This document shows positions 1-7,323 of a stretch of 64,000 nucleotides of DNA, piece after piece; the stretch's first letter is position 1, and each line of letters opens with the position of its first letter. Location of the stretch: the NCBI GenBank assembly GCA_963780165.1, contig CAWABB010000007.1, forward strand, positions 124,001-188,000, given 5' to 3'. The DNA is from CAWABB01 sp963780165. GTDB taxonomy: Bacteria > Bacteroidota > Ignavibacteria > UBA10030 > UBA6906. Made by a program: the position numbers and the translations under genes. The notes beneath the pieces are model-generated. The model was not told the origin of the DNA. It saw nothing but the letters and a program-made list of their open reading frames with translations, and searched no databases.

Positions 1-2
1 GG

Positions 3-428
3 ATCTATTCGATCGGGCTGGATGATTTCGGCAGCCGTCTCATTGGCGTCCCGGACGCTGTTGTGCTACCCTCCGCGGGAACCCGCGTGCGCGCAAACGG
101 AACGGGGTGGGAGATGGTGAAACAGAAGTCGCGGCTTCGCATCCTCGCTCCCATTGATGGGACGGTGGTTGAGCAGGGGGGAGTGGGGAATGAATGGTAT
201 CTGAAGGTCCGTGCTGACGAAGACCAGACGTTGACTCGTCATCTGTTGCGCGGCGAGGAGGTCAAGCCCTGGTTGATGCGGGAGATGGAGCGACTGCAGT
301 ATGCGCTCGCTCCGGAGGGGATGGGATCAAGCCTCGCTGATGGCGGGGAGATGGTGCCGGAGATGTGGAAACACGCGCCTGATGTGGACTGGGATGGCGT
401 GTGGGGCGAGATGTTCCTGAGAGCCTGA
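3..428 (+). CDS. GcvH-like lipoyl-domain protein, 3' part only
   Basis: The frame is open from the left window edge, so the N-terminus is missing; 141 residues are visible. The start (YSIGLDDFG), a VKQK segment followed eight residues later by an AP-x-x-G turn, and GNEWYLKV further on match the hammerhead fold of glycine-cleavage H proteins. The second lysine of VKQK (visible residue 42) aligns with the lipoyl-lysine of GcvH, which lies at the same distance from the AP turn. The C-terminal 45 residues extend beyond a plain H protein. GcvH-like proteins of this kind are found beside respiratory and sulfur-redox gene sets, and a cytochrome/NrfD operon lies 4 kb to the right, but this gene is convergent with the neighbouring regulator and belongs to a unit outside the window. 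Family assignment is fairly sure; role in glycine cleavage is not shown. Confidence 0.7.
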   Translation: MYSIGLDDFGSRLIGVPDAVVLPSAGTRVRANGTGWEMVKQKSRLRILAPIDGTVVEQGGVGNEWYLKVRADEDQTLTRHLLRGEEVKPWLMREMERLQYALAPEGMGSSLADGGEMVPEMWKHAPDVDWDGVWGEMFLRA

Positions 429-434
429 GAACCC

Positions 435-461
435 CCGGGGTGCCGTGGCCCGTTGCCCCGG
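435..461. terminator. possible bidirectional hairpin between convergent genes
   Basis: CCGGGG (435-440) pairs with CCCCGG (456-461) in the 39-bp gap between the stop of the GcvH-like gene and the stop of the convergent response regulator. There is no U-tract on either side, so this is only a weak terminator candidate. Confidence 0.3.
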
Positions 462-467
462 CATCGG

Positions 468-1832
468 TCAGGGCCGGGGCAGATTGAACTTCTTTATTTT
501 GTCATAGAGTGTGGAACGGTCAATGCCAAGGATGCTTGCCGCTTCCTTGACGTTTCCTCCAACCCGTCGCAGGGTTTCCGCAATAATCTGGTTTTCCGCT
601 TCTTCGAGCGTCACGTCGGCCGGCATCGACCATCCCTTCTTCTCCCCCGTTGTCTGATCCAGCAGGAAGGAGCAGTCCTCCTCAGTCAGGGTCGTGGTCT
701 TGCAGGTCACCATCGCCCGCTCGATGGCATTCTCCAGTTCACGCACGTTTCCCGGCCAGTCATGGTTGACCAGGGTGCGGAGCGCGCCATCCGAGATCCC
801 CGTAATGTCCTTGCCAATTTCATGCGAGATCCGCTCGATGAAGCTGTGCGTGAGCAACGGGATGTCTTCCCTGCGTTCGCGGAGCGGCGGGATGTGGATG
901 CGGATGACATTGAGCCGGTAGTACAGGTCATCGCGGAAGCTGCCATCGCGGACAGCGCTGGCCAGGTCGGCGTTCGTCGCGGCTATGACCCTGACATCGA
1001 CCTCAATTTCTTCCGATCCGCCAACCCGGTAGAAGCGCCGTTCCTGCAACACTCTGAGGAGGTCCATCTGGAGCTTGGGAGAGATATCGCCGATTTCATC
1101 CAGGAAAATGGTGCCGCCGTCGGCGGACTCAAACTTCCCCTTGCGTTGTGCCGTTGCACCGGTGAACGAGCCTTTTTCGTGGCCGAACAATTCGGACTCC
1201 AGCAGCGTTTCCGCCAGCGCCGCGCAGGAGACACTGATGAAGGGTCGACGCGCCCGGTCGCCCGAATAATGGACGGCACGGGCAATCAACTCCTTCCCCG
1301 TCCCGCTTTCACCTTGAATCAGCACGGTGCTTTTCGTGCTGGCAATATCCCGAACCAGATCGAAGATCTGGATCATCTTCGGGCTCTTGCTGATGATATC
1401 GTGAAAGCTGTACTGCCTGGTCAGCTTCTTCCGGAGGATGGTGTTTTCCCGCTGGAGATGCTTCACCTTGATGATTCTCTCGACCAGCATGGAAATCTCT
1501 TCCGGGTTGCACGGCTTGACGATGTACTCCTGGGCGCCTTCCTTCATCGCCGTGATGGCCGTGTCGACAGTCGCGTAGGCGGTCACGATGATGATGGACG
1601 CGTCGGGGTGAATCTTGCGTATCTCCATCATTGTCTCGATGCCATCCATGCCGCCCGGCATCTTGAGATCGATAAAGTAGATTGCATAGTCCTGTCCGTG
1701 GGCCAACCGCACCGCTTCGGCGCCTGCAGCGGCAGTATCCACGCTGTACCCGTCTTCGCGCAACCACGCCGCCAGAGATTCGCGCATGACCTCTTCGTCA
1801 TCCACCACCATGATCTGCCAGTGTGTCGTCAT
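468..1832 (-). CDS. NtrC-family sigma-54-dependent response regulator
   Basis: This 454-residue protein has the full three-domain layout of NtrC/ZraR regulators. A receiver domain (about 1-120) has DD at 11-12, the phospho-acceptor D55 (FIDLKMPG) and K106. A sigma-54 AAA+ domain (about 145-380) has Walker A GESGTGKE (174-181) and the sigma-54 contact loop GSFTGA (221-226), with serine in place of the usual alanine of GAFTGA. A Fis-type helix-turn-helix ends the protein (about 410-454). It activates promoters read by sigma-54 RNA polymerase once phosphorylated. Its start overlaps the archaemetzincin stop by ATGA, and the kinase lies one gene further upstream, so kinase, protease and regulator are probably made from one transcript. 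Confidence 0.95.
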   Translation of the reverse strand: MTTHWQIMVVDDEEVMRESLAAWLREDGYSVDTAAAGAEAVRLAHGQDYAIYFIDLKMPGGMDGIETMMEIRKIHPDASIIIVTAYATVDTAITAMKEGAQEYIVKPCNPEEISMLVERIIKVKHLQRENTILRKKLTRQYSFHDIISKSPKMIQIFDLVRDIASTKSTVLIQGESGTGKELIARAVHYSGDRARRPFISVSCAALAETLLESELFGHEKGSFTGATAQRKGKFESADGGTIFLDEIGDISPKLQMDLLRVLQERRFYRVGGSEEIEVDVRVIAATNADLASAVRDGSFRDDLYYRLNVIRIHIPPLRERREDIPLLTHSFIERISHEIGKDITGISDGALRTLVNHDWPGNVRELENAIERAMVTCKTTTLTEEDCSFLLDQTTGEKKGWSMPADVTLEEAENQIIAETLRRVGGNVKEAASILGIDRSTLYDKIKKFNLPRP

Positions 1833-2410
1833 CGTCCGTATCCTGCGTCGCCGGAAACCGCATCCGGCGCCCGCAAATGTGTAGTGATGTCAAGAAAAGC
1901 CGCACGACACCTGGAGCAGAGGGTCGCGCCCTTCGTATCCACCTGTCGTACATGGTTTGAAAGTGACATCGGACACGTATGGTCTGCGCAGTGCGTCAGG
2001 CCGAACGTATGTCCGATCTCGTGTACTGCCTCTTTGATCGCCCGGGCGCACAGCAGGGGTTGATCCGGAGGCAGGCCGTAGAACTCCTGCCGCAGCCGCG
2101 CGAGGGATATGAGGGCAATCGGTCCGCCCAGCTGTGCCTGTCCCAACACGAAGCTCAGCATCGGAATGAACAGGTCCACCTGGGTGATCCCGAGCAGCCG
2201 GTTTTCCCCCTCAGGTTTGAGACTCAGCAGGCTCCGCAGCACGTGCACGGAGCTGTACTGTTTCCGCTGCGCATCAAATGCGAACGCCGGCTCAGGCAAC
2301 GCGGCGAGCCGGCGGATCTCGAAGCCGTACGCGTTCCGGAGGTCTTTGGAGACATCGTTCCTGATATCCTCATCGATATGCCCGAGCTCGACGATGTACA
2401 GAACGCTCAC
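1829..2410 (-). CDS. amzA: archaemetzincin-family zinc metalloprotease
   Basis: The 193-residue protein carries the diagnostic archaemetzincin (peptidase M54) signature: HEIGHTFGLTHC with zinc ligands H130, H134 and H140, catalytic E131, then C141, C146, the Met-turn M148 and the pair C165/C168, which in this family bind a second zinc. Length is typical. No signal peptide is seen, so it should be cytoplasmic. The start is GTG, overlapping the upstream kinase stop (GTGA), and its own stop overlaps the response-regulator ATG (ATGA); translational coupling of all three is likely. The physiological substrate of bacterial archaemetzincins is unknown. Placement between a kinase and its regulator suggests that proteolysis is part of, or controlled by, the same signal pathway; that is inference. 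Confidence 0.92.
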   Translation of the reverse strand: MSVLYIVELGHIDEDIRNDVSKDLRNAYGFEIRRLAALPEPAFAFDAQRKQYSSVHVLRSLLSLKPEGENRLLGITQVDLFIPMLSFVLGQAQLGGPIALISLARLRQEFYGLPPDQPLLCARAIKEAVHEIGHTFGLTHCADHTCPMSLSNHVRQVDTKGATLCSRCRAAFLDITTHLRAPDAVSGDAGYGR

Positions 2411-4050
2411 GCGGACAGTCCCTGCGAAGTCCCCGGCGCGGCGAGTCCCGCATCATGCCCCTGAAAGGGGAGCGTGACGATGAATGCGGTTCCCTCGCCG
2501 ACTTTGCTCTGGACTTCAATATCGCCGTCATGAGTCTGCACGATGCCATACACCACGGCGAGGCCGAGTCCCACGCCTTTCCCTTCACCCTTGGTAGTAA
2601 AGAAGGGCGTAAAGAGCCGGCCGAGGTTTTCCGGGGGAATTCCCACGCCGTTGTCCCGTACCTCGAGAACCAGATCGCTGCCATGATTTGTCGTGCCCGT
2701 GCGGACAGAAACCGTGCCGGACGGCCTCCCCTGTGCAGCCTCCGCACCGTTCATGACGAGATTGATCAACACCTGCTGCATCTGGGATCCATCGCATTTG
2801 ACCGGAGGGAGGTTGGGGTCAAGGTGCAGGTCGATGGCAACGTCCATGAGCTTGAGCTTGTGCGAGATCAGGTTGATGGTCGTGGTGACAATGGCGTTGA
2901 AGTTCGCATCCGAGCGCTGGTGGGACTTCGAACGGCGGGAGAATGCCAGGAGATCCTGCACGATGCGTCCGACTCGTGAGGTCTCACGGACGATCGAAGC
3001 GAGATACTCGCGGGATTCCTTGATCCGGTCCTGGGGGATGCCGTCGTCCTTGATGATGCGCTGCAGCAGCATGGCCAGGTTGAGGACCCCGGAAAGAGGG
3101 TTATTGATTTCGTGCGCCACGCTGGCGGACAGTTGACCCAGGGATGCCAGCCGATCGCTCTGCAGCAATTTCTTCTGGGCGACCCTGAGCTGTTCGGTCC
3201 GCTCATCCACCTTCGATTCCAGATTCTGCGAGAAAGTATTGAGCTCGCTTATCGCTTCCTTGAGCCGGATGCGCATGTTGTCGAAGGAACGCGCAAGCTC
3301 TCCGAGTTCGTCGCTTGAAGTGATGACCACAGGCTGATCGAGCTGCATGACGCTTACCGCGTGCGCGCTCGCGATGAGTCTCCGGATCGGGGCGTCAAAG
3401 TAGTGCCTTGTGAAGACAATCGTAAAAGCCGCCACGAGGAGGAGCATGCCTCCCGAGATGAGCATGACGCGCGTCCGGACCGCCGCAATCTCCCGATCGA
3501 CGACGCTCAAATCGAGCGACACGTCAACCACACCGAGGACATTCATCGATGCCGGGTGAGCGTGGCAATCCGCGTTACTGCAGGCGGGCTCGTTGTAGAT
3601 GGGGGTAACCATGCCGAGCGTGCGTCGACCGTCTGCCGCCCAGAAAGTTCTGGCTCGCGACGAGGCGTCCAGCCTAATCAGCGGCCGATTTGTGGCGTGA
3701 CACATGGAGCACGACTCAGCATCCTTGTCCACCGTGCCGGAATCACTGGCGACGGTGGAGAACATAACCCGCCCCTCCTTGTTGAAGATCCGGATGCGGT
3801 TGATGCCCTGCTTTGTTGCGATGGTCTGCATGATCTCGTACGCCGTGCCTCGTTGGTCGGCGAGCATGGCATGCCACGTGGCGCCCGCAATGCTCCCCGA
3901 GAGCTGGTCTGCTCCGAGTATCATCGCATGAAGAATCTGGGCTTCCTGAGTCTTCATGTGGACAAACCCTGCGATGAGTCCCACGAGCATCACAATGACA
4001 AGGAGCGAAAGGATGAGTCGAGTCGAGAGCTTGCGCGGAAGGAGGGTCAT
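2407..4050 (-). CDS. membrane histidine kinase with periplasmic c-type haem motif
   Basis: The 547-residue protein has a transmembrane helix (about 12-30), a periplasmic sensor region (31-193), a second helix (194-213), a HAMP linker (214-265), a coiled coil, a HisKA domain with phospho-acceptor H313 in VAHEINNPLSG, and a HATPase domain with GxGLGL motifs. The periplasmic region has a standard haem-c site CSMCH (114-118) and a spaced CSNADCH (157-163, CX4CH), so it may bind one or two haems and sense redox state, NO or another haem ligand. I chose the ATG at 4050 because it directly precedes the first hydrophobic helix and has AAGGTG upstream; a longer in-frame ATG at 4197 would add 49 residues with no signal-like character. 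It heads the kinase-amzA-regulator operon, divergent from the cytochrome operon it may control. Confidence 0.93.
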   Translation of the reverse strand: MTLLPRKLSTRLILSLLVIVMLVGLIAGFVHMKTQEAQILHAMILGADQLSGSIAGATWHAMLADQRGTAYEIMQTIATKQGINRIRIFNKEGRVMFSTVASDSGTVDKDAESCSMCHATNRPLIRLDASSRARTFWAADGRRTLGMVTPIYNEPACSNADCHAHPASMNVLGVVDVSLDLSVVDREIAAVRTRVMLISGGMLLLVAAFTIVFTRHYFDAPIRRLIASAHAVSVMQLDQPVVITSSDELGELARSFDNMRIRLKEAISELNTFSQNLESKVDERTEQLRVAQKKLLQSDRLASLGQLSASVAHEINNPLSGVLNLAMLLQRIIKDDGIPQDRIKESREYLASIVRETSRVGRIVQDLLAFSRRSKSHQRSDANFNAIVTTTINLISHKLKLMDVAIDLHLDPNLPPVKCDGSQMQQVLINLVMNGAEAAQGRPSGTVSVRTGTTNHGSDLVLEVRDNGVGIPPENLGRLFTPFFTTKGEGKGVGLGLAVVYGIVQTHDGDIEVQSKVGEGTAFIVTLPFQGHDAGLAAPGTSQGLSA

Positions 4051-4326
4051 GGCATTCACCTTGCTGTGGAAAGTTAAGCAAAAGCCACGACTTTTCCACG
4101 GGGAAAGGTGCGGGCGTGACAGACAGGACCCTCCTGGGACGTGAGTCGGGACCCCTGTGCGCGCGCACACGGGAACGATTGCGCAACCCCAACCCAATGG
4201 GGGTGAGCCCTGATTCCGTCACATGGCGCTGCTTGAGCGGGCAGCGGACGGCCACGACATTGCACGCCCCCGGTCGGGCCCCGGTGATCTGAGCGAACCA
4301 ACGAAGCGATCCGGCAGATTTCCTCC

Positions 4327-4355
4327 TTGACAGTATCGCTCGGGACGCCTATCTT
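4327..4355 (+). promoter_or_regulatory. promoter TTGACA-N17-TATCTT upstream of cytochrome operon
   Basis: TTGACA at 4327-4332 and TATCTT at 4350-4355 are separated by exactly 17 bases, predicting a transcript start near 4362, about 128 nt ahead of the cytochrome ATG. Confidence 0.6.
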
Positions 4356-4373
4356 AGCCCCACGTTCATTCTG

Positions 4374-4420
4374 AAAGCCGGATATCTTCTTTGCCAGGGA
4401 AGATTCCGGCTTTTTCTGTT
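4374..4420 (+). terminator. strong intrinsic terminator in the cytochrome-operon leader
   Basis: AAAGCCGGA (4374-4382) pairs with TCCGGCTTT (4405-4413), and after one bulged T the stem continues with ATCTTC (4384-4389) against GAAGAT (4399-4404): 15 base pairs, 9-nt loop, followed by TTCTGTTTT. It starts only about 12 nt after the predicted transcript start and no gene ends here, so it is either an attenuator or the end of a very short RNA. Confidence 0.7.
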
Positions 4421-4489
4421 TTCGCACCAGGATGTGTTGCAGCTTTCCGCAGTGTTGGGTTCGCTCTCCATTCAGGTAAGGGAGGTTCC

Positions 4490-5230
4490 ATGAAATCTCC
4501 GCTTCACCGGTTTCCCGATGCACTGGTGCGAGTCGCGATCGTCTTTGCTGTCCTCATCGCACTTGTCGTGACGGTTCGAGCACTTCTCCCGCCGGTGCTG
4601 AAAGACCAGCAACTCTTCGACCGGGCCAGTATCGATCGGGAGATGGCCAGGCCCGTGCGCTTTGCAGGATCGGAGGTGTGCTCGGGATGTCACGATCAGT
4701 CCGCAGTCAAATCCCAGGGATACCACCGGAATTTGTCTTGCGAGACCTGTCACGGCACTGCTCAGAACCATGTGGATGACCCGGGCGAAGTGAAGCCCAA
4801 TCTTCCGCGGCTGCGGGAGTTCTGCGTGCGATGTCATGCCTATGATCCTTCACGTCCGACCGGATTTCCTCAGATCAATGCCGCCGGCCACAACCCGGCC
4901 AAGCCCTGCGTAGCCTGTCACAATCCGCACGACCCCAAACCGCCGTCGGTGCCGCATGAATGTCAGGCATGTCACGGAGAAATCGCTCGCATGAAGGCGC
5001 TTTCTCCCCATGTGCAGCTCGAATGCACCACCTGCCATACGGTTCCGGAAGGCCACAAGGTGACTCCGCGCGCGATTCAGGCGTCCATCCCCCCGAACCG
5101 GGAATTCTGCGGGAAGTGTCACGCAACCGATTCCCAAATCAAGGGAACACCGAAGATCGATGTCGCAACGCATGGCGAGAAGTACCTCTGCTGGCAATGC
5201 CACTATCCACACATGCCGGAGGTGAACTGA
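4490..5230 (+). CDS. membrane-anchored octahaem cytochrome c
   Basis: The 246-residue protein has an N-terminal hydrophobic anchor (about 11-34) without a clear cleavage site and eight CxxCH haem-binding motifs at residues 64, 84, 112, 140, 158, 179, 207 and 234. Many additional histidines can supply distal ligands. The layout resembles the multihaem electron-carrier subunits of NrfH/Cbc-type quinol-oxidising complexes; I see no nitrite- or hydroxylamine-reductase signature. The ATG at 4490 follows a strong ribosome site (GGGAGG). It is the first gene of a compact operon with an Fe-S protein and an NrfD-type membrane protein, so it probably accepts electrons from the quinone pool through those partners on the periplasmic side. 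Confidence 0.9.
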   Translation: MKSPLHRFPDALVRVAIVFAVLIALVVTVRALLPPVLKDQQLFDRASIDREMARPVRFAGSEVCSGCHDQSAVKSQGYHRNLSCETCHGTAQNHVDDPGEVKPNLPRLREFCVRCHAYDPSRPTGFPQINAAGHNPAKPCVACHNPHDPKPPSVPHECQACHGEIARMKALSPHVQLECTTCHTVPEGHKVTPRAIQASIPPNREFCGKCHATDSQIKGTPKIDVATHGEKYLCWQCHYPHMPEVN

Positions 5231-5232
5231 TC

Positions 5233-5973
5233 ATGAACAGGCGCAGATTTGTTGAGAAGGCGACGTATCTGCTCACCGCCAGCGGCATCCTGGGAAGCTT
5301 CTTGAAGCCGTCCAAAGCGAGAGCGGAGGAATACGATCCTTCGAAGCACTACTACGGCATGGGAATCCAGGTTGACAAGTGCATCGGGTGCGGCCGGTGT
5401 GTGGAAGCCTGCAAGGAGGAGAACAACGTCCCGCGCGAACCGTTCTTCTTCAGAACCTGGGTGGAACGGTACAAGGTAAAACGCGACGGCTCCAGCACGG
5501 TGCAAAACATCGACCCGCGCATCACCAGGACGCCCCAGTCGTTCGAAGACCAGGATGTCCTGCGGAGCTTCTTTGTTCCGAAACTCTGCAATCAGTGCGA
5601 TCACCCGCCCTGTGTTCAGGTATGTCCGGTGGGCGCGACGTTCAAGACGGAGGATGGTGTCATCCTGGTCGACGAACAGCGCTGCATCGGCTGTCGCTAC
5701 TGTATCCAGGCGTGCCCCTACGGCGCCCGGTTTCTGAATCCGGTGTCGGAAACAGCCGACAAATGCACCTTCTGCTACCACCGCATCACGAAAGAGATGC
5801 TCCCTGCCTGCGTGGAAGTCTGCCCGACGCAGGCCCGGATCTTCGGCGACACGCGCCTCTCGGCGAGTCCGCTGATGAGATTCAAGCGGATGAACAAGTT
5901 GCACGTACTGAAGGCGCACATGAATACCGAACCGAAAGTCATGTATTCCGATCTTGACGGAGAAGTGCGATGA
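5233..5973 (+). CDS. Tat-exported four-cluster ferredoxin subunit (DmsB/HybA-like)
   Basis: The 246-residue protein begins with a twin-arginine signal (NRRRFVEK followed by a hydrophobic stretch) and has four cysteine groups: CIGCGRCVEAC, CNQCDHPPCVQVCP, CIGCRYCIQACP and CTFCYHRI...CVEVCP. This is the pattern of the 4x[4Fe-4S] electron-transfer subunit of the DMSO-reductase/hydrogenase families. It starts 3 bp after the cytochrome stop and its own stop overlaps the NrfD start (ATGA). It should sit on the periplasmic face of the membrane and pass electrons between the NrfD protein and the octahaem cytochrome. No molybdopterin or hydrogenase catalytic subunit is encoded nearby. Confidence 0.93.
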   Translation: MNRRRFVEKATYLLTASGILGSFLKPSKARAEEYDPSKHYYGMGIQVDKCIGCGRCVEACKEENNVPREPFFFRTWVERYKVKRDGSSTVQNIDPRITRTPQSFEDQDVLRSFFVPKLCNQCDHPPCVQVCPVGATFKTEDGVILVDEQRCIGCRYCIQACPYGARFLNPVSETADKCTFCYHRITKEMLPACVEVCPTQARIFGDTRLSASPLMRFKRMNKLHVLKAHMNTEPKVMYSDLDGEVR

Positions 5974-7196
5974 CCAACCCGGCATTTGACAGGATGTACG
6001 AGCTCCTCCAGCAGGTGACAGGGTATATCTATCCGAACGAGATCGAAGTCCACTGGTCCATTCTCGTCGTTGTCTACCCCTACCTGACGGGGCTTGTGGC
6101 GGGGGCTTTCATTCTCGCCTCTCTCGTGAAAGTTTTCAATGTCAAGGAGGTGCAGTCCGTCTACCGGCTCGCCCTCCTGACCGCGCTCGCCTTTCTTCTG
6201 ATCGCGCCCCTGCCGTTGCTGCTGCATCTGGGGCACCCGGAGCGCTCCTACGAGATCTTTCTCAACCCGAATTTCACGTCGGCGATGGCGATGTTCGGCT
6301 TTGTCTACGCGTGGTACCTGATGGTGGTGCTGTTGCTGGAGATCTGGTTCACTTACCGCAGGGATATCATCCTGTGGTCCCAGAAGGAAACCGGTGTGAT
6401 CCGATGGGTGCATCGACTCATCGCGCTCTTTTCCACTGACGTCAGTGAGGAATCCGCCCGATTCGACAAGAAGATGGTCAAGGCGATCACGATCATCGGC
6501 ATCCCGTCAGCGTTCCTGCTGCACGGCTACGTCGGCTTCATTTTCGGTTCGATCAAGGCGAACCCCTGGTGGAGCAGCGTGCTCATGCCGATCGTGTTCC
6601 TCTTCTCTGCCATCGTTTCAGGGATCGCGCTGGTGATCTTCCTCTACATGGTGGTCACGCCCCTGCGCGGCAAGCCGATCGACATGGCGTGCCTCGACAA
6701 GATGTCAGCCTACCTGTTCTATGCCGTGATCATCGACTTCTCGCTCGAAATGCTGGACTTCATCCACCGCCTGTATCAGAGCGAGGAATCGATCAAGATC
6801 CTCTCTGAGATGGTCATGAACAAACTGTTTGTCAGCCTGGGCATCATCCAGGTTCTCCTGGGGATGATCATACCGCTTGCGGTCATCATCTGCGTGCGGT
6901 TGTTCAGGCTCGCTCCGGAGTTGCGGAAGCTCCTCTACTTTGTCTCCGTGATTCTGATTCAGCTCGGCATTTTCGCCACGCGGTGGAACGTGGTGATCGG
7001 CGGGCAGATGTTCTCCAAGAGCTTCAGGGGCCTGACGGCATACAAGATGGAATTCACGGGCATGGAGGGGTTGGTAACCTCCCTGGTTCTCCTTGCGATG
7101 CCCTTTGTGGTCCTGTGGATCCTGGCGAAGATTTTGCCGCCGTGGGAGACCTCCCCGGCGACCGAGGGTTCGCTGGCCACGGAAATTGGGCGCTGA
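5970..7196 (+). CDS. NrfD/PsrC-family quinone-interacting membrane protein
   Basis: The 408-residue protein is strongly hydrophobic with roughly nine to ten predicted membrane helices (for example about 30-54, 66-88, 103-125, 168-192, 200-222, 270-300, 312-330 and 370-392) and the NrfD-family GHPER sequence after the second helix. NrfD proteins exchange electrons and sometimes protons with the quinone pool for a partner Fe-S subunit. The start overlaps the Fe-S gene stop by 4 bp. With the two preceding genes it forms a three-subunit cytochrome/FeS/NrfD complex. Direction of electron flow, quinol oxidation or quinone reduction, cannot be read from sequence. Confidence 0.92.
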   Translation: MTNPAFDRMYELLQQVTGYIYPNEIEVHWSILVVVYPYLTGLVAGAFILASLVKVFNVKEVQSVYRLALLTALAFLLIAPLPLLLHLGHPERSYEIFLNPNFTSAMAMFGFVYAWYLMVVLLLEIWFTYRRDIILWSQKETGVIRWVHRLIALFSTDVSEESARFDKKMVKAITIIGIPSAFLLHGYVGFIFGSIKANPWWSSVLMPIVFLFSAIVSGIALVIFLYMVVTPLRGKPIDMACLDKMSAYLFYAVIIDFSLEMLDFIHRLYQSEESIKILSEMVMNKLFVSLGIIQVLLGMIIPLAVIICVRLFRLAPELRKLLYFVSVILIQLGIFATRWNVVIGGQMFSKSFRGLTAYKMEFTGMEGLVTSLVLLAMPFVVLWILAKILPPWETSPATEGSLATEIGR

Positions 7197-7323
7197 CGGG
7201 TCAGGTCATGCCCCTTCGCCACCGAACGAACTTCGGTAACAGCAGGCTGAAATCAAGGTGTACGTCTCGCCTCGCGCTGTGACGAGCAGCACCTTATGCG
7301 ATCGCGGTATGCGATAGTTTAGC

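Larger units (their letters stand above)
4051..4489. other. divergent regulatory region, kinase operon / cytochrome operon
   Basis: This 439-bp region has no credible gene. It contains a perfect 14-bp palindrome TGTGCGCGCGCACA (4156-4169), an imperfect inverted repeat around CTTTTCC/GGAAAGG (4091-4108), a sigma-70-like promoter (4327-4355) and a strong terminator-like hairpin (4374-4413), both reading towards the cytochrome operon. The palindromes are candidate operators; no binding protein can be named from sequence alone. Confidence 0.6.

Noticed and set aside
4430..4443. GG-N10-GC arrangement as a sigma-54 promoter for the cytochrome operon
   Set aside because: Sigma-54 control would fit the NtrC-type regulator nearby, but apart from the GG/GC spacing the bases do not match TGGCAC-N5-TTGC. 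I found no better site in 4051-4489.
7294..7320. Direct repeat TATGCGAT twice before the T9SS gene as an operator or promoter
   Set aside because: Two 8-bp copies in 27 bp are not enough to support a site, and no -35/-10 pair is recognisable there.
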